39,324 nt of DNA from Emiliania huxleyi CCMP1516 (taxonomy: Eukaryota > Haptophyta > Isochrysidales > Noelaerhabdaceae), in the NCBI RefSeq assembly GCF_000372725.1, contig NW_005198237.1, positions 5,757-45,080 of the forward strand. Direction: 5' to 3'. Below the pieces are notes generated by a model, which saw only the letters and a program-made list of their open reading frames with translations, was not told the DNA's origin and searched no databases. Positions 1 to 9,533 of the stretch are shown piece by piece. Positions within the stretch are counted from its first letter, which is position 1; every line of letters begins with the position of its first letter. The position numbers were made by a program, and so were the translations under genes.

Positions 1-650
1 AATAGGGAGAAAGTATATGGGTGGCGGGGGGATGAAAGGAGAGTTAGTACATTGGGTTTCATGAAAGCAGGAGTCCTGGCTTGAGGGGGGGGGGTTGAAA
101 CTAAAGCGCGAGTCGGACCCGGCTGCGTATCAGTTGGGGTGGCGCCCGTGGCGCCGCCCGTCGGGCGGGAGGCCAGCACCTGACAACGATGCAAGGACAA
201 AGCCGTCGGCGAGGTGGGCTGCTGGGCAAGCCGCGCCAGGCATGGGGCGAGAGCCTCGCGCAGAGCGGCCGCCTCCGCGGCGCCGACGCCGCGGTTGCCG
301 TCGCTGCTCGCGTTGCCCAGCCGGCGGAGCAGCGACTCGACCGCCTCATCAGCCTCGACCGCCTCATCTGCCACCGCCTCGTCTTTTGCATCCGCAACCC
401 CCGCCGGCTCCGCTGCCTGGCTCGCCTCCTCCCAGAACTGGGCAAACGCGGCCTGCTGCGCGTCGAGGAGGGCAGAGTCGCCATATCCTACCTCACCGGC
501 CTGCGTCGCTCGTGCACTCCTCGCTTCCTCGTCGGCAGGCCCAGGTCTGGCGGCTGCTCGTGGCGATCCGGCACGAACGGAGGCAGCACGTGCGTGCCGA
601 ACAGAATCCGGATGCAGCAGGGGAAGGTTGTGCGTGAGCAGCAGCAGCAT
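1..650 (-). CDS. Partial hypothetical protein running off the left edge
   Basis: Not recognised. A minus-strand frame is open from an ATG at 650 to the window edge without a stop. It reads as an initial hydrophobic stretch (MLLLLTHNLPLLHPDSV), then an Ala/Glu/Asp-rich helical region with FAQFWEEASQAAEPAG and repeated DEAVEADEAVE acidic motifs, then LRRLGNASSDGN. The acidic, non-repetitive composition looks more like protein than the Arg/Pro-rich products of the opposite strand. A GT donor is possible near 181 (CATCGTTGTCAG|GTGCTGG), so the frame left of that point may be intron. No domain can be named, and 5' exons may lie to the right of 650. Confidence 0.35.
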   Translation of the reverse strand, partial: MLLLLTHNLPLLHPDSVRHARAASVRAGSPRAAARPGPADEEARSARATQAGEVGYGDSALLDAQQAAFAQFWEEASQAAEPAGVADAKDEAVADEAVEADEAVESLLRRLGNASSDGNRGVGAAEAAALREALAPCLARLAQQPTSPTALSLHRCQVLASRPTGGATGATPTDTQPGPTRALVSTPPPQARTPAFMKPNVLTLLSSPRHPYTFSL

Positions 651-1049
651 CGTCTGCGGCCCACCACCGAACACCACCGAATTTACAGACCACCGAAAGA
701 ATTTACAACACAGAGAGTGCGTATAGAGTGCGAGCATTGGAATAAGGTAGTCTTGCGACTCTCGCTCTCCTCTCTCTTGTGTGAGTCTTGGTTACCTAAT
801 CGAAAGCAAATCCTCGATGAAGTTCAACCCCTGCTTAGACGAGTAAAGCTAAAGAGACCCGGGGCTCCCCATGCTCCCGTGTATGGGGGCCCGTGAACAT
901 CTTTAGCTTGTGAGCCAGGAAAAGGGCTGGACCTGGATTAAGGTTGCTCCCGGCCCAGTGGGGATTTCGGCCTACTCAGTGATCGTCTAAGGGGCCCTAA
1001 ATGGCCTGCAATGCCATATCTTTTGTGCCTAGGTTGTAGAGCACCTTAA
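651..1049. other. Intergenic, no gene seen
   Basis: This stretch is less GC-rich than the flanks and has stops in all useful frames. I see no convincing coding exon, RNA gene or repeat shared with the rest of the window. It may hold the promoter of the minus-strand gene to the left and an intron or 5' region of the channel gene to the right. Confidence 0.4.
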
Positions 1050-2804
1050 AAAAGTACTACGGACCTGCTGTTTTACTGCGTTGCCCTCGTGCTCTACGCG
1101 CTCATGTTCGCACGCGTCTTGCCGCCCGAGCTTTGGGCCTTCCTCCCCGAGCTAATCATTACGCTGAGGCTGCTCTACATCCTCCCCTTCTTTCATCGCG
1201 CACTGCCACTCCTGCTCCGAATCATGCCTATCATCTTCTCCCTCACCGTGCTGATTGTGCTCTGCATGTCCTTCTTTGCCGTTATCGGCATGGAGGCCTT
1301 TGCAGCCTGCAGCGTGTCCCAGGAGGCGTGGCTTGACAGTGGCGTGCGAAATGACTCGAACATCTACTACAACGCGTACAACAAAGAAACGAGGTCGTAC
1401 TTTGCTGGCTTCCACCTCGCGATGCTCACCAACGTGCAGATCCTCATCACAAATGATTGGCACAAAGTGATGTTTGCGACGGGCGAGGCGGTGTGCGGCG
1501 AGGCGGGCCGGACGCGCAGCATTAGCGCCCACATCTACTTCATCGTGGTCTATTACGTGTACCAGATCATCCTCTACCCCGTTCTGCTCGCCCTTGCAAC
1601 CAATGCCTTCATGCGCTTCTCCTCCGAGAACGGCAAGGCGGGGAGCGAGGCCTCGAGTAGAGGCTCGGGCGGCTCGGGCCGGTCGTGGTCGGCGGTGGCG
1701 AGGGACACCGTCAAGGTGGACCTCATGCGGCGTGCAGGCAAGGACCGCGGCGCAAGGGCACGGCGCTGGGGACGCCCCCCAGCGCAGCAGCCGGCCCTCG
1801 GAGGGAGCGCCGACGCGGCCTCGTGGTCTAGCCGATGGAGCGCCGAGAGCAGCAGGCCAGCGCGTGGGTCGCGAGTCGTCCCGCTAACTCCGGCGAGTCC
1901 AGAGACGACGGCTGCCATGGACGACGAGGAGTCCGTCATTGGGGCGCGCCGCTGCAGCTCGGGGGAGCCGTCTCCGCAGAAGCGATCCGACGCCAACAAC
2001 ACCTGCTACCGCGTTCAGATGCTGAAGACGAAAAACTACCGATTGGACGGATGGCGGCGCGATCTCATGCGCGCCGAGCTTGGCGACGTCGAGGAGCAGG
2101 AGGCTGACGACCTCGCAAAGTCCGCGCGCATCGAGAGCGCCAAGATCATCGCGATGCTCCAAGCGAAGCGGTCGGGGTCGGAGGCGCGACCGTTGATGCA
2201 CGCGCGCACCCAGGATCTGAATCAGTGGGCGCGAACCGCGCGGCGTGCCCTGCGTGGGTCCACCGCCTCCAGACCGACGTCGACGGCGGAGCGACAGGAG
2301 GAGCCAGGCACGGAGGCCCAACCTGCGGGCACGCATCCGGCGCCGGAGGCGGTGCAGAAAACCCCTAGCCGCGTCAAGTTTGCTGCTGAGCCGGATACGC
2401 ACGGGGCGGCACCCCCGGCGGGACTGTCGCACCGGCGCGGCTTTACTTTCAAAACTCTCGCCGTGCCTGGCGACGAGGCGGATGAGAAGGCGCAGGAGGT
2501 GAGCGAGCCGTCGGTGGGCGTGGCAATGCGGCGCGGCTTGCAGAAGGCGCGCTCCGTCGTCCTCTTCAACGAGCTGGCCACGCCAGGCGCGCGCCACGGG
2601 GGCGCTGGATCGGCGCTTTCGGACGGCACCGTGCTCGTGGTCCCCGACTTTACGTACGAGGACGAGGACGGCACGGTGGAGGGCAGAGCCTCCAAGCATG
2701 TGCCGCCACCGCCCAAGAGCTCACCGCAGCGGCGGCTCCGCGTGACTGCACGCACGGGAATGGCGATGTTGCAGCTACGCTCTGCCGCGGCACCAGGCCG
2801 CTGA
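1050..2804 (+). CDS. Voltage-gated-type cation channel, C-terminal pore module (two-pore-channel-like), 5' incomplete
   Basis: Membrane ion channel fragment. The frame opens after a stop at 1047-1049 inside a hydrophobic segment (DLLFYCVALVLYALMFARV), so the true start lies in upstream exons; the first in-frame ATG is 1104. In order: an S4-like stretch (RLLYILPFFHRALPLLLR), S5 (IIFSLTVLIVLCMSFFAVIG), a re-entrant pore loop with ILITNDWHKVMFA, and S6 (HIYFIVVYYVYQIILYPVLL). The N-x-W signature in the filter resembles the second pore of two-pore channels and related voltage-gated channels. A cytosolic tail of roughly 390 residues follows, Arg/Ser/Gly-rich with one amphipathic block (DDLAKSARIESAKIIAMLQA). 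Seen: S4-S5-P-S6 order. Inferred: TPC-type cation selectivity. A fragment of a four-domain channel is the alternative. Confidence 0.6.
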   Translation, partial: KSTTDLLFYCVALVLYALMFARVLPPELWAFLPELIITLRLLYILPFFHRALPLLLRIMPIIFSLTVLIVLCMSFFAVIGMEAFAACSVSQEAWLDSGVRNDSNIYYNAYNKETRSYFAGFHLAMLTNVQILITNDWHKVMFATGEAVCGEAGRTRSISAHIYFIVVYYVYQIILYPVLLALATNAFMRFSSENGKAGSEASSRGSGGSGRSWSAVARDTVKVDLMRRAGKDRGARARRWGRPPAQQPALGGSADAASWSSRWSAESSRPARGSRVVPLTPASPETTAAMDDEESVIGARRCSSGEPSPQKRSDANNTCYRVQMLKTKNYRLDGWRRDLMRAELGDVEEQEADDLAKSARIESAKIIAMLQAKRSGSEARPLMHARTQDLNQWARTARRALRGSTASRPTSTAERQEEPGTEAQPAGTHPAPEAVQKTPSRVKFAAEPDTHGAAPPAGLSHRRGFTFKTLAVPGDEADEKAQEVSEPSVGVAMRRGLQKARSVVLFNELATPGARHGGAGSALSDGTVLVVPDFTYEDEDGTVEGRASKHVPPPPKSSPQRRLRVTARTGMAMLQLRSAAAPGR

Positions 2805-3776
2805 TGACGAATACTTACTGTATACCTGAGACTGCAACTGTGACGTTTCTCCATGACCATGTGTATTGTAAGGTAAGGTAGTAGTTAGACAGGTTTGGTC
2901 GCAAGAGAAAAAGAGATCACCGATGGCAGGGGTATCCTGCTATCCTTTCTGTGTACTGTGAGAGGATTGCGCGGCTCTTGGGGAGATGAGGTGAACCTTC
3001 TTTTGTACTTGGCTAGGATTGAGAGCAGCCTCGCTCTCAATCCTAGAAGTCGAAGGATTATGAGCAGCACTCCTCGCAATCGTAGCACCTCTGTGCGATT
3101 TATGTGAGCACCTACGCTCGCAATCCTACATCTTCTTGTAGGCCCAAGAGCAGCTCCGCTCCCAAGGTGACTGGTGACGCCTACGACTACTACCAGCGCG
3201 CTCACAATCCGAGCAACGTCTAGGGTTGCGAGCAGCAGCTTGAGCTCACAATCCTAGCAACATGCCTCCGATTGCGAGCAGCAGCGCTCGCAATCCTAAC
3301 ATACATCTTGTAGGACTGTGAGCGGCTGCGCTCACAAAGAGCAGACGCACGAACACAGAGGCACAGTGCGCACCCCGCCCCGCTCGCAGGGCGTGCATCA
3401 CACAGGTGGACTGTGTGACTCCTCGCGGTTTCTGGGGAAGACTCTTGACAGAGGTGTGCAAGGATTGCAAAAAGAGGCACATTTTGACCGCGCAAGATAC
3501 AAAGGGTGGCCTACAACGTGCACACATGTACATGTACATGTTGTTGTTGTTGTTGTTGTGCATGCACAACAACAACATGTGAGGGCTCTGCTCGCAAGGG
3601 CCCGCGTCGCCGACGCGGCACCATTGACAAATCTGCAATGTACCCCCACACGAACAAATAGCAAAAAAAATCCAAGAGAGGAGTGGGAGGGCGGGAGAAT
3701 CCAAAAAAGCCGTCCAAAAAGCCACAAAAAGCCAGCGAGCCTCCCGTTACGCGATTGCTCACGAAGCGCAGCATGA
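2805..3776. repeat. Non-coding region with a family of short hairpins and a palindrome
   Basis: No gene is seen. Between 3013 and 3336 lie repeated stem-loops with a GAGC-N6-GCTC core, often flanked by GATTG and CAATC. The best is 3013-3046, a perfect 14-bp stem with loop AGCCTC. Next are 3270-3295 (10-bp stem, loop AGCAGC) and 3317-3336 (7-bp stem, loop GGCTGC); weaker units centre near 3117 and 3154. At 3548-3577 there is a perfect 30-bp palindrome of TTG/CAA units around GCATGC, preceded by ACATGT repeats. Confidence 0.75.
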
Positions 3777-4927
3777 TGCGTGGCCAGCGCGGGAGCAGGC
3801 CGGCGCCGACGCTGCCAGAACAAACGAGACCTCGACCGACGGACGGCGGCCCTGCGGGCGAGCATCCGCGCTGCTGACGACGTGCTCGAGACTGACCTTC
3901 AGAGTGACGAGATTCTCGCATGCTTTGAGGAGGCGCTCGGCGAACGGCAGCCAGAGATGGGAACGGATGCTGCAGCGGGGCGAGAGGCGAACGCCGAGAG
4001 TGCGGAGGCCGCACCGCGACTCGAGGCTGCAGCAGAGCAGCAGCGGGAACATTCCCTGCTTGCACCGACCGCGGGGCGCGGCGTTGAGCCGGTGCTGCCA
4101 GACCCGGTGCCTATGCTGCATACGAATTCCGGTGGAGGGCGCAGATCGTGCGAGCCAGATGCCGGCGCCGGTCAGCAGATCGGGTCGGCAGCTGCGAGCA
4201 TTCTCGAGCGGCGCGGCGAGGCGGCGCGAGCGAAGGTGCTAGATAAGGTGCATGATGCGGGGCGAGCAGATGGGGACCCGGCCGCCCCAGAGGAGGAGGA
4301 TGGCGAGTACGACCCCGAGGAACGCTTGCCTGATTCAGATGAGGAGGCAGAGGAGTACGGGGTGCAGCGGGTGGTGCGCGGCCGCGTGCGGCTTCATGGC
4401 AAACAGCCTGCGTCCTCGGGCCTCGATGTTGATGAGCAGCGGCGGACCTCTCTGGCGGAGAGGCGGTTTGTACGGACTGTGGTAAAGCGCGGAGTGGGCC
4501 CTTGTGGAGGCGCTGACTTTGATGCTTGCCCTGATCGCGCGAACTACCCTCCGGATGTGACGGGCGATCTCCTGTGGGAGATGGACATGCAACAGTATAC
4601 CGACAAGAACTTCAACCAACACGGCGTTCAGGCGCGGACGGCAGACTATCGCGAACGCAAGGTTGGGACGTCGAGTGGGTGAGCAACGAGGAGCAGGGAG
4701 GGTATTACGAGCTCAAGCTGGTGATGAAGGTGGGCGTGCCTGTGGGCAAGCTGCAGCCCTGGGAGGCACGGACATGTGATTCCCCTCACGTCCCTTGCAT
4801 GGCAGGAGGTGGAGGGGGAGGACGGTGTGGTGCGCAAGGTGCCCATGGTGCCATCATGGGGCATGGTGCTCGAGTACCTGATCAAGTCGTCGACAGGTCA
4901 CCCGACTACACCCAAGGGAGGCACGCG

Positions 4928-5843
4928 ACTGGTTGGGTAGTAGTCTAAGTTCTGAGCCTCGAGGCTGAGCGGGTCTAAGTGTGACTAGTCACGCTGGGGT
5001 GCTTACGCGGTCTAAGATCAGCGAGAGCCTCTTACATCGGCTAAGTCGGCCGTGGCACAGCCTGGGGCCAAGAGGCTCCCACCGTGATCAACGATACGGC
5101 GCTAGCCCCCAAATTTTCTTCGCCTGCGGCGGGCGCCTTCTAATCCGGATCGATCCTTCTCATGCTCAGCAATCGCCGCCTCAGCATCCTCCTCTTCCGA
5201 TTCTCGTTGCTCTTCTTGAGCGCAATCTTCAAGCCAAACAGTTCTCACAAATAGCCTCAAGCTCAAACAAACGCATGTCAAGGAAGCCTGTGTATGCTGG
5301 TCCTCTTTGAACGATCCGCGCGTGAGGTAGATCTAGCATAGGGCCTTGTTGGCAGCAGCCAGCTTGTTGCGCTGCTTCGTTGCGATGAGCTGATTGGGAT
5401 CGCAGAAGTGCATGCCAAGCACCGCCACGATCTTGAAGCAGAACACATCGCAACCGCATCGTCCGCACTGCCATCGGCATGCCGCGCCCGCCGCTTCGCC
5501 GCAGCCGCCTTAAGACACGCATAGCGGCAGCACATGGTACGGTGCGCGTACTTGAGCAGGAGTTGCGCGCCGCAAGTAGCGCACTGGCCCTGGGACAAGG
5601 CGATATGGCGTCGTGCGCGGCATACGTTGGTCGGGACGCGTCCAGGTATTTTTCGGGTAAACCTGGACTTTTGCAGGTATACCCGGGTTTTACCCGGAGT
5701 TGGCCTCGTGTCGTCTAAGTTCATGGCCCCCGACCATACAGCGTCTAAGTCTGAGCCCGGCTCCGTGCGGGGGCTAAGTTGAGCGCTCGCTCGCTGCAGA
5801 GGCTAAGTGTAGAGCGACCCTCTAGCCCTACTACCCAACCATT
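4928..5843. mobile_element. 916-bp TIR DNA transposon with 8-bp target duplication
   Basis: The ends are ACTGGTTGGGTAGTAG (4928-4943) and its inverted counterpart at 5828-5843, with one mismatch in 16. Perfect 8-bp direct repeats GGCACGCG flank it at 4920-4927 and 5844-5851. Both subterminal regions carry several (T)CTAAGT motifs, all in the same orientation. Inside, the minus strand holds Cys-rich coding-like pieces, for example CDVFCFKIVAVLGMHFCDP near 5360-5455 and CATCGAQLLLKYAHRTMCC near 5530-5595, broken by frame changes and stops. No complete transposase is visible, so the copy is probably non-autonomous. Eight-base duplications occur in hAT, P, Merlin and some Mutator-type families; the termini do not let me choose. 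Confidence 0.85.
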
Positions 5844-6630
5844 GGCACGCGTGAGTACCGCAATGGGCCACAGTACAAGCTCGTGTACGGCGTGCCGCAA
5901 GGGGAGAGAATGGGAGAGAAGAAGAGGTACGGGTACGGCGGCTACGCGGAGAAGAAGATGCGATTCGTCACGATCGAGCAGACTTGGACCGCGATCAAAA
6001 AGTGGTACGACGTTGAGCTGCAGGACTGCACCATCGCGAACCCTGCGCGCAACATGCGTTTGAAAAAGGTTTGTGTAGCATAGAGGACTAGCCGGGCTGA
6101 AGACGACGGTGCATAGTTGTCCTCATAATGTTGCAGGTGATGGCAACCATGGCGCGCAAGTGTTCGCGCGCGCGCTACTACTCGCCTGAGGAGTTGCGCG
6201 AGGAGTATGTGCGAGCTGTATTCGAGAGCTGCAACTTTGATGACACCGAGGAGGTGACCACGCTGTACTACATTGCCAAGGGCCTGTTTCTCGAGTGGAG
6301 TATGTGGACCGAGTGGACGCGACGGCGTCGACGTCGGCTGGTCAGGTCAGGCAGCGCCCACATGTACATGTGTCACCAGGCGGGGACGAATGTGACGACG
6401 CGTTTGTCAAGTGCTAGGTGCATCGCTACTCCTGGGAAAAGAACAACCCGGAGGGGCGCTACAAGCCGGCGGGCTTGCCGTGTGTGACTGGGTGCGCGGG
6501 GGATGTGAAAATCCGAATACTGTGCACCAAAGCGGCGATCTGGGCCGAAGCCTTCAGCTGGTGCCAAGACATCCGTAAAGTGCGTTTCGGCGGTAGTGAT
6601 CTGATCACCCGAATACCACGTTCGGATCGC

Positions 6631-6655
6631 TCCTCATCGCAAACCCTGTCAGCAG
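6631..6655 (+). repeat. Dispersed repeat copy A, at a 3' splice site
   Basis: Carries CATCGCAAACCCTGTCAGC followed by AG, preceded by CCACGTTCGGATCGCT. The terminal CAG coincides with the acceptor inferred for the last exon of the interrupted gene at 3780-6805; the corresponding intron would run from a GTAAAG donor near 6577. Other copies are near 11994, 12082, 19495 and 31005. Confidence 0.75.
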
Positions 6656-7096
6656 TTCGGCGAATTGGAGGAGGAGGTGGAGGGCGCAGTCGACATTGGC
6701 GTGTCTGACTCAGAGGAGGAGTTGGAGGTGCTCCGGCAACCTAACCTGATCCAGAAGCTCGCCGACGTTGTCAGGTTACGTGCGTCATGCGTGACCGAGC
6801 TTTGAGGGAGGAGCTCAGCTAACGATTCGGCCGGCCACCCAGCGCCGCCGCCCATACCCGCCACCCACAAAGCGCCTGCTCTACTATCCCGTACCACCCG
6901 CTCCACTTTCCACGGATCATGCCCGTGATAGCACCATCACTGCCGCCGTCCTGGTTTTGAACGTGGCAGCTAGACTCTAGGAACTCGGTAGTTGTGACCC
7001 CCCTGAGGCACCCCCGGAGGCTTCCTATTTCCTTTTGTTTCTTCTCTGCGCTTGCCTCCGCGTGCCGCGCCTCTCCTGGGACGCCCTGTGTCGGAC

Positions 7097-7513
7097 ATGG
7101 CGCCGAAGAAAGGCAAGAAGAGCGAGCCGGCCGCGGCGGCCGCACAGCCGCCGGCGGCCGCTGGCGGCCCCGAGGAGGAGGCGGAGGACGTCGAGGAGAC
7201 GGCGGGAGGCTCAAAGGAGCAGCAGAGGGAGGGCGGCGACGTGGCAAAGCTCACCGACTACGTGGAGCAGAGGGAGATCGACTCGGCGCGTGCGACGCAG
7301 GCCGTCGCGTCCATCCTGGAGGGCAGCCAGACCGCGGCCGAGCGCGAGGCGGAGATAGCGCGCGAGCGTGAGCTCGCCGCTGTGCAGGTGGATGCGGCGG
7401 ACGTGGCGCTCATCGTGCAGGAGCTTGAGCTGGAGTCGTCGATGGCGGAGCGGAAGCTGCGCGAGCACAATGGCGACGTGGTGGAGTGCCTGCACGCCCT
7501 GGTATCAGAATGA
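7097..7513 (+). CDS. HYPK: HYPK homologue, NatA/ribosome-associated UBA-like protein
   Basis: Small cytosolic protein (138 aa) that in animals and plants binds and tunes the ribosome-associated N-terminal acetyltransferase NatA. The start is the ATG at 7097 (MAPKKGKK); upstream in-frame sequence has only a GTG and is best read as 5' UTR. Order seen: a basic, Ala/Pro-rich N-terminus, an acidic linker (EEEAEDVEE), a long helix (LTDYVEQREIDSARATQAV), and a C-terminal UBA-like domain (DVALIVQELELESSMAERKL then LREHNGDVVECLHALV), the family signature. The length matches animal HYPK (about 120-130 aa). It is a single exon. It converges with the pseudouridine synthase gene, whose stop is 171 bp away across an AT-rich spacer (around 7550). 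Confidence 0.85.
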   Translation: MAPKKGKKSEPAAAAAQPPAAAGGPEEEAEDVEETAGGSKEQQREGGDVAKLTDYVEQREIDSARATQAVASILEGSQTAAEREAEIARERELAAVQVDAADVALIVQELELESSMAERKLREHNGDVVECLHALVSE

Positions 7514-7684
7514 GGCGGCAGCCTCGGCGGGGCAGGCAGAGGTGGATTATTGATATATAAATATATGGAAACCACAAAGTCCAAGCGCGCGCATAAGTCG
7601 AACGCGTGTGTGCCTGATTCTATACGTCAAACAAATATCGCAGTAGTGAAGCGGCTGCCCCAGAACAGCGGGGAAAGATCGCTC

Positions 7685-8874
7685 TCACGCCACGCCGAGC
7701 TCCGCCAGCGCCGCACCCGGGTCCCCCTCGTGCCGCCGCAGCAACTCGACCGCCGCGTCGCGCGTCACGTCGCCCTCGGCCGCGACCAGCTCGACCAGCT
7801 TGACCGGCGGCTGCCACTCCCGCCTCGCCGCGGCCGCCATCTCAGCCTCCACGTCCCGCGGAGGCGGCGCCGCCCGCGGGTCCGAAGGTGCACGCCTCAC
7901 GCCCCTGCCCCCACCCCCTCCGGTCGCACTCTCGCGCCGCGCCTCCTTCCCCGCCTCGCCGCCCGCCTGTTCGCCGCCCGCGCGCCGCACCGTCCGCAGC
8001 GAAGAGAGCCACGCCACGTCCTCCACCGGCGCCGCCTCGCCCTCCTCGAGCTGGTCGAGCCGCACCGCACCGTACCTGCTCGCAAAACGGGAGGTGTGTC
8101 AGGGACGCTGCGACGGGAGAGGCGAGGAGAGAGAGAGAGAGAGGCGTGTGCGCGCCTCTCGCGGTGCAGCGCCACCACCGGGTGTCCGCAGTTGGCGAGC
8201 ACCCGGCGCACCATGCGGTACTTGCCCTCGCGAAAGACGCAACGCACCCGCTGCCCCTCGACGGAGAGCAGCTCGCCTTGCACCACGAACGGCTCGCCCT
8301 CCTCGACCGTCTCGACGCCTGCGGCCAGCCGGCCGCGCAGCAGCTCCTCGTCGACGGCGCCCTCCACCGTCGCGACGTACTCCCGCTCCACCACATACTT
8401 TGGGTGCAGCAGCCGGTGCGTCAGGTCGCCGTCGCGGCAAAAGAGGAGAAGGCCGGTCGTGTCAGCGTCGAGGCGCCCGACGGGGTGGAGCGCCTTCTGC
8501 CACGGCTGGGGCAGCACCGAAGCCAGGTCCGGCCGGCCCTTGTCGTCCTTCATCGACGAGACGACGCCGAGCGGCTTGTGGTACGCGGCGAGGAGCGGAG
8601 GCGGCGGGTAGTCAAAGCCGTCCACGAGCGGACACGCGTCCCACGGCACCTTGAGCTTTCCGCCGCTCTTGCCGACCACCTCGTACGAGCCCGTCTCGGG
8701 GTTCTCGAGCTCGACCAGCCCCTTCCGGATCAGCCGGTCCACATCCTTCCGAGAGCCAGCACCTCTGTCCGCCAAAAGCTTGTCCAGCCGAACGAACCCG
8801 CCGGCGCCTCCGCTCATCATGCGCAGCCGGCCGGAGCGCTGAAGGAGGCCGACGCTGGCGACCAGGCAGAGCAT
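7685..8874 (-). CDS. RsuA/RluB-family rRNA pseudouridine synthase with a UBA-like tail
   Basis: Isomerises a specific uridine of small- or large-subunit rRNA, most likely in an organelle. Two exons: 8874-8156 and 8075-7685, joined by an 80-nt GC-AG intron (8155-8076); the spliced frame is 369 aa. Seen in order: a short hydrophobic/basic N-terminus that could be a targeting sequence; an S4 RNA-binding domain (FVRLDKLLADRGAGSRKDVD); the RsuA entry motif YHKPLGVVSSM; the catalytic motif GRLDADTTGLLLF with its Asp; and the C-terminal family motif FREGKYRMVRRVLANCGHPV. Splicing restores LHRERYGAVRLDQLEEG, as expected for the family. The last 40 residues (VTRDAAVELLRRHEGDPGA) resemble a UBA-like helical bundle, which is not normal for the family. 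Which uridine is modified cannot be told. Confidence 0.85.
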
Positions 8875-9533
8875 TTAGATTTAGATTGCGCGGTCGTCTT
8901 CTGCTGCTTGGAACGCGAAAGAAATATTTAGCCGGGAGATCCCCGGCCCTGGATGGGTCGCACTTCTAGCGAGGCCCACAGAGTGGGAGACTCCTATCAC
9001 CGCCACTGCCACCCACGTGTCAGTCTGCCTGTGGTAGAAGAGACTGCCGGTGAGAAGTCGGAGGAAGGTCGCTAGTCGAGAGAGATCGCCAGTGGATAGG
9101 GAGTCCACCGTGCTGCGAGCCTGTCGCTGTCCCTTGTCAGGAGCAGGAGAACTAGGAGAGCGCAACCAGTAGGAGGCCCGCGCTTGCCCCCGTGCCGCCG
9201 GGTGCAACCTGTCCTATACGAGAGAGGAATCCCTGGGACCCTGTCGTGAGGGTGAACCCCCTGCCCAGCCCCCCTCCGTGTCGCGATGCGCTCCCCGCTC
9301 CCGTTCCCCTGTGTCCCTGATCGTCCTACAAGATCCTGCTCGTGCAGGTGGGGACCCTGTCCTTCTCCCACCCCTCGTTTGGCGTGCCCGTTGTATTTAT
9401 TTTATTTATGGATGTGCGGTTGCTGACTGCACTCCAAGTGCTCCAAGTGCGCCGAACAAACCGCACACCGTAATTCCCGTCTCGCACCCCGCGGCAACTC
9501 CCCCAAACCGCCCACCCCCTCGAGATCTCGAGT
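8875..9533. other. Intergenic between two minus-strand genes; contains a tailed repeat
   Basis: No gene is supported. It contains the promoter side of the pseudouridine synthase gene and, near 9350-9415, a retrotransposon-like 3' end annotated separately. The rest is unremarkable GC-rich sequence. Confidence 0.5.
9350..9415 (+). repeat. 3' end of a microsatellite-tailed repeat, (ATTT)n type
   Basis: Contains CCCACCCCTCGTTTGGCGTG followed by a TATTTATTTTATTTATG tail. The same body and tail, in reverse orientation, lie at 27690-27735. Related 3' ends with the same kind of tail are at 26533-26600 and 27142-27207. The conserved body with a simple-repeat tail is typical of non-LTR retrotransposons and their SINE-like derivatives; no reverse transcriptase is visible here. 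Confidence 0.6.

Larger units (their letters stand above)
3780..6805 (+). pseudogene. Unrecognised spliced gene interrupted by a transposon
   Basis: Not recognised. Coding-like segments share one gene direction: 3780 to about 4660 (acidic; ATG possible at 3957, or an acceptor near 3820), then a shifted frame to about 4790 (EEQGGYYELKLVMKVGVPVG), then the original frame to 4927 (VPSWGMVLEYLIKSSTGHPT). It resumes at 5852 after the inserted element (RNGPQYKLVYGVPQGERMG, then TIEQTWTAIKKWYDVELQDC). A GT-AG intron at about 6070-6136 joins to YYSPEELREEYVRAVFESCN. A second intron probably spans about 6342-6418, followed by HRYSWEKNNPEGRYKPAG. A last intron, ending in a dispersed repeat at 6655, joins the final acidic exon (SDSEEELEVLRQPN) to a stop at 6805. 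The two frame changes near 4660 and 4790 suggest decay or unrecognised introns. It may be a gene or an older mobile-element ORF. Confidence 0.45.

Noticed and set aside
189..896. Plus-strand 235-codon frame
   Set aside because: Arg/Pro/Leu composition typical of an antisense shadow; the minus strand has the better coding character at 1-650.
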